Source of the DNA: CADDZO01 sp035294145 | GTDB taxonomy: Bacteria; Chloroflexota; Dormibacteria; Dormibacterales; Dormibacteraceae | Length of the DNA: 38,024 nt | NCBI GenBank assembly: GCA_035294145.1 | Contig: DATGLL010000100.1 | Location: 1 to 38,024, forward strand | Direction of reading: 5' to 3' | Shown here: positions 24,847 through 37,389 of the stretch, one piece after another | How the letters are laid out: every line of letters starts with the position of its first letter | Numbering within the stretch: position 1 is the stretch's first letter | The notes under the pieces: generated by a model | The model's database searches: none | The model's input: only the letters and a program-made list of their open reading frames with translations | Told to the model about the DNA's origin: nothing | Made by a program: the position numbers and the translations under genes

Positions 24847-25161
24847 ATGACGGGGAAGGCGGAGGGCGAGGCGGCTCCGCCGGATGCGAACGCCTCGTTC
24901 CGGCGCGCCGTGGCCGACTCGCGCCGGATCGACCCCATGCCCACCTTTCGGCGGCTCTCCGAGGTCACCGGGGTCGCGGTCGAGGATCTCGTCCACCACG
25001 CCCTGGTCCGCTGGGCCTCCGCCGGCGCCGAAGCCCTGCTGTGGCTGGGTCCGACCGTCCTGCAGGAGCTGGTCGAGGCCCGGCGCTCAGGCGACTGGGA
25101 GAAGGTGGCCGGCATCATCGACTGGCTCCAGGCCGGCTGGGAGCGGTATCGCTCCGGCTGA
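24847..25161 (+). CDS. Small helical protein of unknown function
   Basis: 104 residues, probably all alpha: DPMPTFRRLSEVTGVAVEDLVHHALVRWAS, then ALLWLGPTVLQELVEARRSGDWEKVAGIIDWLQAGW. It has no signal peptide, membrane segment or Cys. I have the impression of a small conserved actinobacterial family but cannot name it with certainty. ATG 24847 follows GGAGAGAGGG and is preferred; ATG 24835 is also in frame. It is divergent from the deazaflavin-type gene (178 bases apart) and ends before a strong hairpin that separates it from acnA. Confidence 0.65.
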   Translation: MTGKAEGEAAPPDANASFRRAVADSRRIDPMPTFRRLSEVTGVAVEDLVHHALVRWASAGAEALLWLGPTVLQELVEARRSGDWEKVAGIIDWLQAGWERYRSG

Positions 25162-25175
25162 CGGGGTGGATGAGA

Positions 25176-25199
25176 GGCGGGCCGGGTCGCCGGCCCGCC
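25176..25199. terminator. Hairpin terminator between convergent genes
   Basis: GGCGGGCCGG (25176-25185) pairs perfectly with CCGGCCCGCC (25190-25199) around a 4-base loop. There is no T-run. It lies between the stops of the small helical protein gene and acnA, so it could serve both strands. Confidence 0.55.
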
Positions 25200-25240
25200 G
25201 CGGGCCACGAGTCTCCCGGTTCTCGCGGTCCGTCCCTGGA

Positions 25241-27907
<2,667 letters not shown>

Positions 27908-27914
27908 GGAGGGA

Positions 27915-27920
27915 ATCCTA
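27915..27920 (-). promoter_or_regulatory. Putative acnA -10 box overlapping the marR stop codon
   Basis: TAGGAT on the minus strand, whose first three bases are the TAG stop of the MarR-type gene. It lies 7 bases before the acnA ATG. Confidence 0.4.
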
Positions 27921-28490
27921 CTCCCCGGCGGGGAGCTGGCCGGGTCGGTTGGCGCGCGCGGGCGGGCGCCGCCGGGAGCGGGGCGCCAGCTGCCGTGCCC
28001 GTGGCAGCGCACGGCTGCGCGGGCGCTCGCGGCCCAACTCGTCGGCGCGGAGCTGGATGGCATGGATCACCGCCCGAAGGAAGTCCTGGATCAGCTCCTG
28101 CTCGCGCTCGGAGTGGGAGGCGAGGATGGCCCCCAGGTCCCGACGCAACCCGGCCAGGAGGGCGCACCCAAGGCGTCGCGCCTCCGCGGTGGGCTGCACC
28201 ACCACCCGGCGGCGATCCTCCGGATCGTGGATCCGTCGCGCGCAACCGGCTCGCTCCAACCGGTCCAGGACGCCGGTCACGGCGCCCGTGGTCAGCTTGA
28301 GCTGATCGGCCAGCTGACCAGCGGTCAACCCCTTCCGCAGGGTGATGATGTCCAGGGCCCGAAGGTCAGTCCGATTGAGTCGACCGCGTGGTGAGATCGC
28401 GTTGGTGAAGGCCTCCACGCTGGCAGCGAGTTCCCGCAGCAGGTCGACGGTGGTTTGTTCCCGTCCCTGATGTGGCTCCTTGTCCCCCAC
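27918..28490 (-). CDS. MarR-family transcriptional regulator
   Basis: 190 residues. The winged helix-turn-helix reads LNRTDLRALDIITLRKGLTAGQLADQLKLTTGAVTGVLDRLERAGCARRIHDPEDRRRVVVQPT, with the DPxDRR wing signature of MarR. Flanking helices form the dimer interface, and the C-terminal 35 residues are Arg/Pro-rich and look disordered. MarR proteins usually repress neighbours and respond to small ligands. It precedes acnA by 10 bases on the same strand, so autoregulation together with control of aconitase is possible. The GTG start has TATCCT 10 bases upstream. Confidence 0.88.
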   Translation of the reverse strand: MGDKEPHQGREQTTVDLLRELAASVEAFTNAISPRGRLNRTDLRALDIITLRKGLTAGQLADQLKLTTGAVTGVLDRLERAGCARRIHDPEDRRRVVVQPTAEARRLGCALLAGLRRDLGAILASHSEREQELIQDFLRAVIHAIQLRADELGRERPRSRALPRARQLAPRSRRRPPARANRPGQLPAGE

Positions 28491-28500
28491 CGCTGGCCGA

Positions 28501-28506
28501 AGGATA
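28501..28506 (-). promoter_or_regulatory. Putative -10 box of the marR-type gene
   Basis: TATCCT on the minus strand, 10 bases before the GTG at 28490. It lies in the short gap after malQ on the same strand. Confidence 0.35.
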
Positions 28507-28526
28507 CATCTTCTGCGCGGAATTTC

Positions 28527-30416
28527 CTATACGGTGAAGGTGGATCTACTCGACAACCTGCTTGACATATCGGCACTTGGTCGGCCGGCTCGGCTGGAGG
28601 ACGTTCCGCCTGCGTTCGTGCGCCGAGCTGGGCCCAGCGCCGCCGTGAGCTCCCTCACCGTCGGCTCGCGCTGGAGCTCCTCAAGCGTGAGCGGTAGGGC
28701 CAGCGACCAGTTGGGATGCTCCTCGGTGGTCCCGGGGTAGTTGGGCCGCTCGCTGACGCCGAGGAGGTCCTCGAAGGTGGCCGTGACCAAGCGGGCCGGG
28801 CTCGAGGCCAGCGCTCGGTAGGCCGCGATCGCTACCTCCTTCGCGGACTGCCCCTCCTGAGCGCCGGCGTGACGCCGCAGTCGATCTCGGATCGCAGGGT
28901 CTCCGTCGGTTCCCTCCCACACCCCGGCCAGGGTGGGCAGGTCGTGGGTGGTCAGGGCCGCCATCGACCCCGGTGGGTACCGATCCGGCGGCTGGTCCTC
29001 GAACCACAGCAACCGGTATGAGAGCATGTCCCGGGCGGCCATCTCCTCTCGCACCAGGTCCTCGACCGTGCCCAGGTCCTCACCGATCACGTAGGCACGA
29101 TGACGGTGGCTCTCCAGGGCCAGGATGTCCAGCAGCTCGCCATGCGGGTAGCGCACGTAGACGCCGTGGTCCGGCTCTGCCCCGCAGGGGATCCAGTAGA
29201 GGCGAAAGAGGCCCATCACGTGATCGAGGCGGAGGCCGGTTCCGTGGCGGAGGGTCGCCTGGAGGGTCTGGATGAACGGCTCGTAGCCGCTGGCCCGCAG
29301 CCGCCAGGGGTCGAAGGGCGGCACCGACCAGTCCTGGCCCCTGGGGCTGAAGGGATCCGGCGGGGCGCCGATTGACATCCCTTGGACGAGGGTGTCCTGC
29401 CACGCCCAGGCGTCGGCCCCTGCCGGCTGCACGCCTACGGGCAGGTCGTGGATCAGGGGGATCTCGCGCGCGGCCGCCGCCAGCTGGCGATCGAGCAGCC
29501 ATTGCAGCCAGGCGTGGAACCGGACCCGACGCGCTCGCTCGTCACGAAAGCGTCCCACCGCTGCCGAGTCGGGTCGGCGTAGCGGCTCGGGCCATCGCTG
29601 CCAGGGAGCGCCGTACACCTCGCTCAGGGCGCAGAAGGTCGCGTACTCCTCCAGCCCGGGGGTGTGGGTGAGGTAGCGCTCAAGCTCCTCGTCCTCCTCA
29701 AGGCCCGCGAACAGCTCTTCCAGGGCCTGCATCTTGAGCCCGAACACCCGATCCCGTTCGATCCGGCGCTGGCGGTTGAGCTCCGTGCCCGCCCGGGCCA
29801 GGGTCGTCAATCGATCCCCCAGGCGCCAGGCGTTGGGCACCTCCTCCACGCGCAGGTAGAGGGGGTTGCGAAAGCGACGGCTCGACGGGTAGTAGGGGCT
29901 GGGCTCCTGAGGTGCCAGGGGCAGAGGTGCTACCAGCGGGTTGAGCAGCAGGAACCCTGCGCCAAGCCTGGCCGACCAGCCGGCGAGATGGCGAAGGTCG
30001 ACCAGGTCTCCCATCCCCCAGCTGGCCTGTGAGCGTAGCGCGTAGAGCTGGACCGACCATCCCCAGGCCCGCAGACCGGGAGGGAGGTGGCAACGACCTG
30101 GGCTGGCGATCAGGCGGAGTTCGCCGCCGTCGTCCAGCCAGCGAAGGCGATGGTAGCCCGGTGGCAGGGGAGGGATGGTGTCGCTGGCCGGGAGCGTGGC
30201 CCCGTCCTCGGTCACCACCTCGGCCGGCCGCTCCAGCCGGAGCGGACGCTCCGAGGCGATTACCCGCACCGGTGCCGGCGAGGGCGACGCATCTCCCGCT
30301 CCCATGGCCTCCAGAACCTGCTCCACCACCTCGACGTCGGCCTCCCTCCACCGGCCGTGGACGTCGTGGTAGCCGGGCGCGATCCCCCATGCGGCTGGGT
30401 CCGGCGCTGGGCTCAC
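28527..30416 (-). CDS. malQ: 4-alpha-glucanotransferase (amylomaltase)
   Basis: 629 residues of family GH77. It transfers alpha-1,4-glucan segments between maltodextrins, with glucose release. The catalytic set is complete: nucleophile Asp398 (GLRLDHVMGLFRLYWIP), acid/base Glu446 (VIGEDLGTV) and the transition-state Asp492 (LTTHDLPTLAG). An N-terminal domain of about 110 residues precedes the barrel (WGWSVQLYALRSQASWGMGDL). The last 35 residues, Ser/Arg-rich, look like an unconserved tail. It starts at GTG 30416 after GAGAGG, with TACCCT 12 bases upstream. It is divergent from glgX across only 26 bases, so glycogen debranching and maltodextrin recycling are expressed together. Confidence 0.95.
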   Translation of the reverse strand: MSPAPDPAAWGIAPGYHDVHGRWREADVEVVEQVLEAMGAGDASPSPAPVRVIASERPLRLERPAEVVTEDGATLPASDTIPPLPPGYHRLRWLDDGGELRLIASPGRCHLPPGLRAWGWSVQLYALRSQASWGMGDLVDLRHLAGWSARLGAGFLLLNPLVAPLPLAPQEPSPYYPSSRRFRNPLYLRVEEVPNAWRLGDRLTTLARAGTELNRQRRIERDRVFGLKMQALEELFAGLEEDEELERYLTHTPGLEEYATFCALSEVYGAPWQRWPEPLRRPDSAAVGRFRDERARRVRFHAWLQWLLDRQLAAAAREIPLIHDLPVGVQPAGADAWAWQDTLVQGMSIGAPPDPFSPRGQDWSVPPFDPWRLRASGYEPFIQTLQATLRHGTGLRLDHVMGLFRLYWIPCGAEPDHGVYVRYPHGELLDILALESHRHRAYVIGEDLGTVEDLVREEMAARDMLSYRLLWFEDQPPDRYPPGSMAALTTHDLPTLAGVWEGTDGDPAIRDRLRRHAGAQEGQSAKEVAIAAYRALASSPARLVTATFEDLLGVSERPNYPGTTEEHPNWSLALPLTLEELQREPTVRELTAALGPARRTNAGGTSSSRAGRPSADMSSRLSSRSTFTV

Positions 30417-30427
30417 CTCTCTTGCTT

Positions 30428-30434
30428 TAGGGTA
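30428..30434. promoter_or_regulatory. Symmetric bidirectional -10 element for malQ and glgX
   Basis: The 7-mer TAGGGTA sits in TTTAGGGTAAA. On the plus strand it gives TAGGGT, 9 bases before the glgX ATG. On the minus strand it gives TACCCT, 12 bases before the malQ GTG. The whole intergenic gap is 26 bases (30417-30442), so both genes must use this site or sequence inside each other. No -35 consensus is seen on either strand. Confidence 0.55.
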
Positions 30435-30442
30435 AAGGTCCG

Positions 30443-32539
<2,097 letters not shown>

Positions 32540-33080
32540 CGGCCCCTCCGCGCTGACCCCCCGCTTGTGGCTCGGCCCGCCTCCTCGGCCGGCGAGAGCG
32601 TGGCCCCCCTCCCTCATCGGCAGCGCGGTCGGTGTCCCCTGTCGACGGCAGGCATGGAGCCGACCGCGTCGGGCCTCATGCTGAGCGTGGGGGAACGACA
32701 TCCTTGAGGCTCGTCACCAGCTACCGGTGCCGTCCTGCCTCCTTCGCGACGTGCAGGGGATCCGCTCGTCGTCCGCCGTCCATCGCCGCCTGACGGCTGG
32801 GCTCGGACCGGCGCCGAGCCTGCTCTCCTCGACCGTGCCGGAGTCGGATGCCTGGGAGGGCATGGCGCGCCTCGAGCGTGTCAGCCCTGTCGCATGCCGG
32901 CCGACGTCGGTGGATGGCTCCCGGCCCCGGCCTTCGCCCTGAGCTCGCCCTGTCTCAGCGACGGGTGCCCGGTCGCCCTCTGCCCGAGGTGGCGGGATCA
33001 CCTCTCGGCCGCGGGGCGGTCGGGGAGGGGGATGGCTGCGGTGGGCCGGGCTCGGGACGCGATCACGGGAGGGAGAGCCG
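32540..33080. other. Intergenic stretch with a large stem-loop
   Basis: No convincing gene; open frames give low-complexity Arg/Pro/Ser translations. CGCGGTCGG (32624-32632) pairs perfectly with CCGACCGCG (32660-32668), and inside the loop CCTG (32638-32641) pairs with CAGG (32649-32652). This stacked hairpin, 85 bases after glgX, may be a terminator or a structured RNA; there is no T-run after it. Confidence 0.4.
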
Positions 33081-34367
33081 TCAAGCCCTCTCAGGCAGGT
33101 CGGGGCCCTGCGTCGTCCGCGCCTCGTCGATCCGGGCCCGATCATCGCTGCGGTTGCCCGGGCGTCGCGGGCCTTCGGCCACCGGTCCCCACGCCCTGCG
33201 ATCGAGCCGCGCCACCTTGTGGCCGAGGTGCCCCTCCCTGACCAGAACGGCCAGGGCATCGAGGATCACTCGGCTTGCGATCAGCGAGGTCTGCTCGGAG
33301 TGGTCGTAGGGCGGCGAGCACTCCACGACCTCGAGGCCGGCCAGCCCTTCGGCGGCCACCAAGCGGACAAGCTGGAGCGCCTCCCGCGGAAGCAGCCCTC
33401 CCGGTTCTGGCCAGCCGGTCCCGGGCACGAAGGCGGAGTCGATGACGTCCACGTCGAAGCTGAGGTAAACGGCCGTTGCCCCCTTCCACGCGACCTCGAG
33501 CGCCACCTCGGCCACCTTCTCGACCCCGACCCGCTCCACGTCCCCGACGGTCACGATGGTTGTGCCCCGGGCGCGTCCCACCTCGACCCCCGGCCGTGGC
33601 GCCTGCCATCCACCGATCCCGATCTGGACCAGGTTCGCAGCGGGCGCGTTCGGGATGTTGGTCGCATGGAACCAGGGCGTGGTATGCATCCGCTCGTCCA
33701 GGTCCCGCTCCTGGGTGTCGACGTGACGATCGAGATGGATGATGCCGATGGTGCCGTCGACCCAGGGGGCGAGGCCGCGGATGGTCGGGTACCCAATCGA
33801 GTGGTCGCCGCCGAGCACAACCGGGAAGACGCCCCGCTCGACCACGTATGACATGGCTCGGCTGATCTGATCGAACGATTTCTCGATGTTGGCAGGGATG
33901 GTGAACACGTCCCCGATGTCGACCAGGTTCAACTGCTCGCGGAGGTCGACGCCGAGCTCGAAGGAGTAGGTGCCGAAAAGGTTGGTGGCACGCCGGATCC
34001 CCCGCGGGCCGAAGCGTGTCCCCGGCCGGTACGTCGTCCCGGCGTCGAGAGGGACGCCGAAGATGGCCACCTCGGCGTCGCCGACCTGGCTCACGTCCTC
34101 CAAGAAGGGCGCTTTCAGGAAGGTTCCCGTCTCGCCCGCGAAATGGGGCAGCTCGCCCCGGACGAAGGTCGAGATCCGACGATCCTGGATCGAGGGGGCT
34201 GCCTCCAGCCCGTGGCGCAGGGCGCGATCGATCTCCTCGCGTTGACGGCGGGTGGGCAACCGCTCCTCGGCCCGCTGCGCCCATGCCCCCTCCGTGCTCC
34301 AGCCCTCACCCCCGGGCGGGCCCGGTGGCCGGCGGTGCGGACGACGATGATGGTGCAGGTGTGTCAA
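33081..34367 (-). CDS. Ureohydrolase (agmatinase family, guanidinase-like)
   Basis: 428 residues from TTG 34367. Metal-ligand motifs are GGDHSIGYP, LDRHVDTQ (in place of the usual DAHxD) and SFDVDVIDSAFVPGTGWPEPGG. The flanking sequence ERMHTTPWFHATNIPN and the opening RGELPHFAGETGTFLKAPFLEDV suggest the branch that includes the cyanobacterial nickel guanidine hydrolase rather than true SpeB. That is a recollection of family patterns, not a comparison. The TTG start has GGAGG 10 bases upstream and gives a His-rich N-terminus (THLHHH). Alternatives are TTG 34259 (392 residues) and ATG 34553, which has TACCCT about 20 bases upstream but adds a Pro/Arg-rich stretch. No nickel-insertion genes are in the window. 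Confidence 0.85.
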   Translation of the reverse strand: MTHLHHHRRPHRRPPGPPGGEGWSTEGAWAQRAEERLPTRRQREEIDRALRHGLEAAPSIQDRRISTFVRGELPHFAGETGTFLKAPFLEDVSQVGDAEVAIFGVPLDAGTTYRPGTRFGPRGIRRATNLFGTYSFELGVDLREQLNLVDIGDVFTIPANIEKSFDQISRAMSYVVERGVFPVVLGGDHSIGYPTIRGLAPWVDGTIGIIHLDRHVDTQERDLDERMHTTPWFHATNIPNAPAANLVQIGIGGWQAPRPGVEVGRARGTTIVTVGDVERVGVEKVAEVALEVAWKGATAVYLSFDVDVIDSAFVPGTGWPEPGGLLPREALQLVRLVAAEGLAGLEVVECSPPYDHSEQTSLIASRVILDALAVLVREGHLGHKVARLDRRAWGPVAEGPRRPGNRSDDRARIDEARTTQGPDLPERA

Positions 34368-34828
34368 GCTCGGACTGCCTCCAGGTGTCACGGAGCCTCC
34401 GGGTGAGGCCTGGCGGGTGGTCCTCCTCCTGTCCCTCCCGCGGGCCTGGGAGCTAGGCCGGGTGTGGCTCACCTCGGCGACCATCGCCCAGGCGGCGGGA
34501 CGGTGCTCGGACGGTGCCGACTCGACGGGCTTGATCTCGGTGGCCGTGGCCATCGCTCTTGCATCGCGACGGGCAGGGTAACGGCCCGGTGGGGGTCGCT
34601 CTTCGGCGCACCGACACGAAGCCCGAGCCGCGGATTCGGTCGCTGGTGACGTGCGCCGGCGCTCTGGCCGCGGAGGCACGAGATCGGTGGGGGCACCGGA
34701 GGCGAAAGGGGCCAGCCCCTCGTCGTCTCGCCGTGGCCGAACTCGGCCTTACCTGGCCGTGGCCCGGCCTGGCGGGGCCCGTTCGGCGCTGGCGAAGGGC
34801 CATGGCGTGTGCATACTCGACGGGCAGG
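34368..34828. other. Divergent intergenic region
   Basis: It separates the ureohydrolase (minus) from the flavin oxidoreductase (plus). On the minus strand TACCCT (34580-34575) precedes ATG 34553, which opens a short protein-like stretch (MATATEIKPVESAPSEHRPA) in frame with the ureohydrolase. On the plus strand CATACT (34812-34817) is a -10 candidate 11 bases before ATG 34829. I looked for a guanidine riboswitch and could not identify one. Confidence 0.35.
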
Positions 34829-35857
34829 ATGAGGATCTGGGTCTTCCTGATCGGGCAACGAATCGGCGCTGCGACGAGCTTCGAGGAGATCTACTGCAAC
34901 CTCCTGGCCGACGCCGAGCTGGCCGAGCGCCTCGGCTTCCACGGGGTGCTCTTGGCCGAGCACCACTTCACCAACTACTGCGCCATCCCCAACCCGCTGC
35001 TGGTCGCGGCTGCCGTCGGGCAGCGCACCAGCCGTATCCGGATCGGCACGGCCGTGCTGGTCTTGCCACTCCATCATCCGGTCAGATTGGCTGAGGAGAT
35101 CGCCCAGGCTGACCAGCTGACCGGAGGCCGGCTCGAGGTGGGGTTCGGCCGAGGCTACGCTCCCTACGAGTTCGCTCCGCTGGGCCTCGACCTGGAGGGC
35201 TCCGCCGAAGCCACGGTCGAGGCGTTGGACGTGCTGGAGGAGCTCTGGAGCGGGACCGACGTCGAGCGTTCGGAGGGACGACATCGCTTCCCGCCCATCA
35301 CCGTCACCCCCCAGCCGATCCAGCGGCCACGGCCGCCGGCCTGGTACGCGTGTGGGTCAGCGGGCTCCTTTGCCATCGCCCTCGACCGCGGCCTCTCCCC
35401 CTTCATCGCCGTGGGGGTGCGGGGGCGCGCCTTCGTCGAGGCCTACCGGGAGGCGTTCGAGCGTGAGTGCGCCCGGCGGGGCGTTGACCCGCGGTCCATC
35501 CGCTTCGGCGTTCAGATGCTCGCTCACCACGGGGGTGGCAGGGAGGTGGAGCATGGGGCCCAGGCTGGCCGCCTCATGTACCGCATGACCGCGCGCTTGG
35601 CCGCCGGGACGCAACGGGTGCGAGCCGGCCTGGTGGATCTGACCGGCACGGAGCTGCAGGCGGACGTCTCCACCGAGCAGATCACGTCCGGCTCGCTGAT
35701 CGGCGACGACGATCACGTGCGCAGCCAGCTCGCCTGGCTGGAGGGGATCGGCGTCACCGACCTGTCGCTGAACTTCCGCTACGGCGACCTCGACACCGGC
35801 TCCGTACGCCGCTCCATGGAGCGGGTCGCCGAGCTCGCCAGGCTGAGAAGTCAATGA
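34829..35857 (+). CDS. Luciferase-like (LLM class) flavin oxidoreductase
   Basis: 342 residues, a TIM-barrel of the bacterial luciferase superfamily using FMN or F420. Recognisable blocks are MRIWVFLIGQ at the start, AERLGFHGVLLAEHHF, TSRIRIGTAVLVLPLHHPVRLAEEIAQADQLTGGRLEVGFGRGYAPYEF and the late LIGDDDHVRSQLAWLEGIGVTDLSLNFRYGD. It acts as a monooxygenase or dehydrogenase on an unknown substrate. ATG 34829 matches the family N-terminus, with CATACT 11 bases upstream; ATG 34802 is in frame but adds unconserved residues. It is divergent from the ureohydrolase. Confidence 0.92.
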   Translation: MRIWVFLIGQRIGAATSFEEIYCNLLADAELAERLGFHGVLLAEHHFTNYCAIPNPLLVAAAVGQRTSRIRIGTAVLVLPLHHPVRLAEEIAQADQLTGGRLEVGFGRGYAPYEFAPLGLDLEGSAEATVEALDVLEELWSGTDVERSEGRHRFPPITVTPQPIQRPRPPAWYACGSAGSFAIALDRGLSPFIAVGVRGRAFVEAYREAFERECARRGVDPRSIRFGVQMLAHHGGGREVEHGAQAGRLMYRMTARLAAGTQRVRAGLVDLTGTELQADVSTEQITSGSLIGDDDHVRSQLAWLEGIGVTDLSLNFRYGDLDTGSVRRSMERVAELARLRSQ

Positions 35858-36384
35858 GGGCTGATGCCGCCGTCGGCCGGCCTCCGTCGGGGAGGAAGCG
35901 GCCCCCATCCTTGTGGATCTTGATCGCTCTCTGATGGGATGGTCGTCTGAGCGGCAAGCCGCGTAGGCCCGAGGGGCCGGCATGTCCGGGACATGCCGCC
36001 CTCTTCCTCTCGCCGGTCCCTGAGGGGTCGGCTCACGATGGGGGCGAGATCGCCTCCAGGCCCTTCCACCACCTCGCCGGCACTCGTGCCCGCCGGCAAT
36101 CGTAGGGCCGGATACGCGAGAGGGTGGGAACCCCGACGCTTGCCTTCCCGGCATGGCTATCCTCCACCCCTTGCTCCATCGAGCTGGCCAGGCTGAGCTT
36201 GGCCGTGCCCCTGGCGCTCCGGACCGGTGCCCAGCTCCTGGCGAGGAGGTGTGGGAGGTCGTGCTGGCACGCCCCATCAGGCCACCTCAGGGCAGGCGCG
36301 GACCTTGGCCCATGGGGCTCTCTTGGCGGGTGGGTCCGGTCCCCCAGAAGTCGGGGGCGCGCTTGGTGATGACGACGGGCAGCG
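35858..36384. other. Intergenic stretch with a perfect inverted repeat
   Basis: No convincing gene in 527 bases. GGCATGTCC-G-GGACATGCC at 35979-35997 is a perfect inverted repeat 122 bases after the flavin oxidoreductase stop. It is followed by a pyrimidine-rich run (CCCTCTTCCTCTC), so it could be a terminator or an operator. Confidence 0.4.
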
Positions 36385-36717
36385 GTGACCTTCCAGCTCG
36401 ACCCGGCCGGGTGCCTGCGGCTCCGCGCCGATGAGGTCAGCGTGGGGCGCCACGGCCGAGCGCTGAGCGCGGATGATCGTGTCATGGCCAAGGGCGACTA
36501 CGTGGAGGTGCTGGTGGATGCGGGTGGAGGCACGGCACGCGAGTATCGGGTTGTGGCCAGCCGGGCCGGCCGTCGAGTCGACGTGCGGACCTCACGTACC
36601 ACCGTCGAGGTCAGCGAGGTAGCCCGCAATGGCAAGGTCGTGCGGACGGCCCGTTTCTTGGCTCCGCGCGTTCTCGCCGTGGTGGAGTTCCCGGTCCAGG
36701 AACGGCGCCTAGACTAG
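36385..36717 (+). CDS. Hypothetical protein
   Basis: 110 residues, not recognised. The pattern is beta-rich: TFQLDPAGCLRLRADEVSVGRHGR, GDYVEVLVDAGGGTAREYRVVASRAGRRVDVRTS, TVEVSEVARNGKVVRTARFLAPRVLAVVEFPV. It looks like a small soluble beta-sandwich or OB-like domain, with no signal peptide. G/C third positions and alternating hydrophobic residues support a real gene. It starts at a GTG with no Shine-Dalgarno sequence. It converges with the RDD gene across a strong hairpin. Confidence 0.55.
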   Translation: MTFQLDPAGCLRLRADEVSVGRHGRALSADDRVMAKGDYVEVLVDAGGGTAREYRVVASRAGRRVDVRTSRTTVEVSEVARNGKVVRTARFLAPRVLAVVEFPVQERRLD

Positions 36718-36732
36718 GCGCTGGAAGAGCGT

Positions 36733-36765
36733 GCGCCGGGCCTCGGTGGGTCGAGTGCCCGGCGC
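36733..36765. terminator. Strong hairpin between convergent genes
   Basis: GCGCCGGGC (36733-36741) pairs with GCCCGGCGC (36757-36765); CTCG (36742-36745) and CGAG (36752-36755) extend the stem past a one-base bulge to a 6-base loop. Thirteen pairs in all, with no T-run. It lies between the stops of the small hypothetical gene and the RDD gene and would act in both directions. Confidence 0.6.
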
Positions 36766-36774
36766 CAGGTTGCT

Positions 36775-37389
36775 TCAGCCGGTACGGACGACCAGGGTGC
36801 CCACGATCAGGTCGTGGATGGCCTGCTTACGCTGGCCCAGGCCGACCATGAAGGCGCTGACGATGGCGGGGATGAGGCAGAGCGCGAACGAGACCTCGAT
36901 CAGCACGTAGCGGCCGGCGGCCAGGCCAGCGGTGACAGGGGTGCCGTCGACGCGAACCAGCCTGATGCCCAGGGCCTGGTAGCCGAGGGTCTGGCCGTTG
37001 TTGTTGGACCAGAGGTAGGTGAAGTAGGCCAGGCCGAAGACGAAGCCGATCAAGCTGTTCAGGGGCCGCTCGTTGATGCCGGTGACGGCGCTGATGATGA
37101 GCGCCACGATCGTGCTGGGGATGCCGTAGATCAGCCCGTCCAGGATCAGGGCGACCAGCCGCCGCCAGAACCCGCCGTAGGTCGCGGCCGCGGCCACGCC
37201 AGGGTAGGGCCCAGGAGGGCTAACGTACCCCGGCGGCGGAGGGGTCCCGCCGGGCGGCGGTGGAGGAGGGGTGCCACCGGGCGGCGGCGGAGGAGGGGTG
37301 CCACCGGGTGGCGGCGGTGCGCCGCCGGGTGGTGGCGGAGGTGGGGTCCCGCCGGGTGGCGAGGGCGGTGTCCAGCGCTGCAAGCTCAT
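36775..37389 (-). CDS. RDD family membrane protein with polyproline N-terminus
   Basis: 204 residues. Residues 8-55 are Pro/Gly repeats (GGTPPPPPP units), followed by a short Ala-rich linker. The RDD domain then begins GGFWRRLVALILDGLIYG, giving the Arg and first Asp of the family, and has about three or four membrane helices with TLGYQALGIRLVRVDG between them; the last Asp is in KQAIHDLIVGTLV. Its function is unknown; some RDD proteins act in transport or salt tolerance, and a Pro-rich cytoplasmic head is common in actinobacterial members. The ATG is preceded by AGGA. Efficient translation of the Pro runs would depend on EF-P. Confidence 0.9.
   Translation of the reverse strand: MSLQRWTPPSPPGGTPPPPPPGGAPPPPGGTPPPPPPGGTPPPPPPGGTPPPPGYVSPPGPYPGVAAAATYGGFWRRLVALILDGLIYGIPSTIVALIISAVTGINERPLNSLIGFVFGLAYFTYLWSNNNGQTLGYQALGIRLVRVDGTPVTAGLAAGRYVLIEVSFALCLIPAIVSAFMVGLGQRKQAIHDLIVGTLVVRTG
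37225..37368 (-). repeat. Tandem repeats coding for Pro/Gly units
   Basis: Five imperfect units of 21-27 bases, each coding GGTPPPPPP or a shorter variant (GGAPPPP), within the RDD gene. In-frame length variation between strains is likely. Confidence 0.7.

Noticed and set aside
34339..34367. TTGACA on the minus strand as a -35 for the ureohydrolase
   Set aside because: No -10-like hexamer occurs 16-18 bases downstream, and the TTG is more useful as a start codon.
34383..34600. Guanidine riboswitch upstream of the ureohydrolase
   Set aside because: No ACGR-loop hairpin pair or other recognisable guanidine motif was seen on the minus strand.
35979..35997. Resemblance of the inverted repeat to the eukaryotic p53 consensus
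   Set aside because: Coincidence; this is bacterial DNA and no such regulator exists there.
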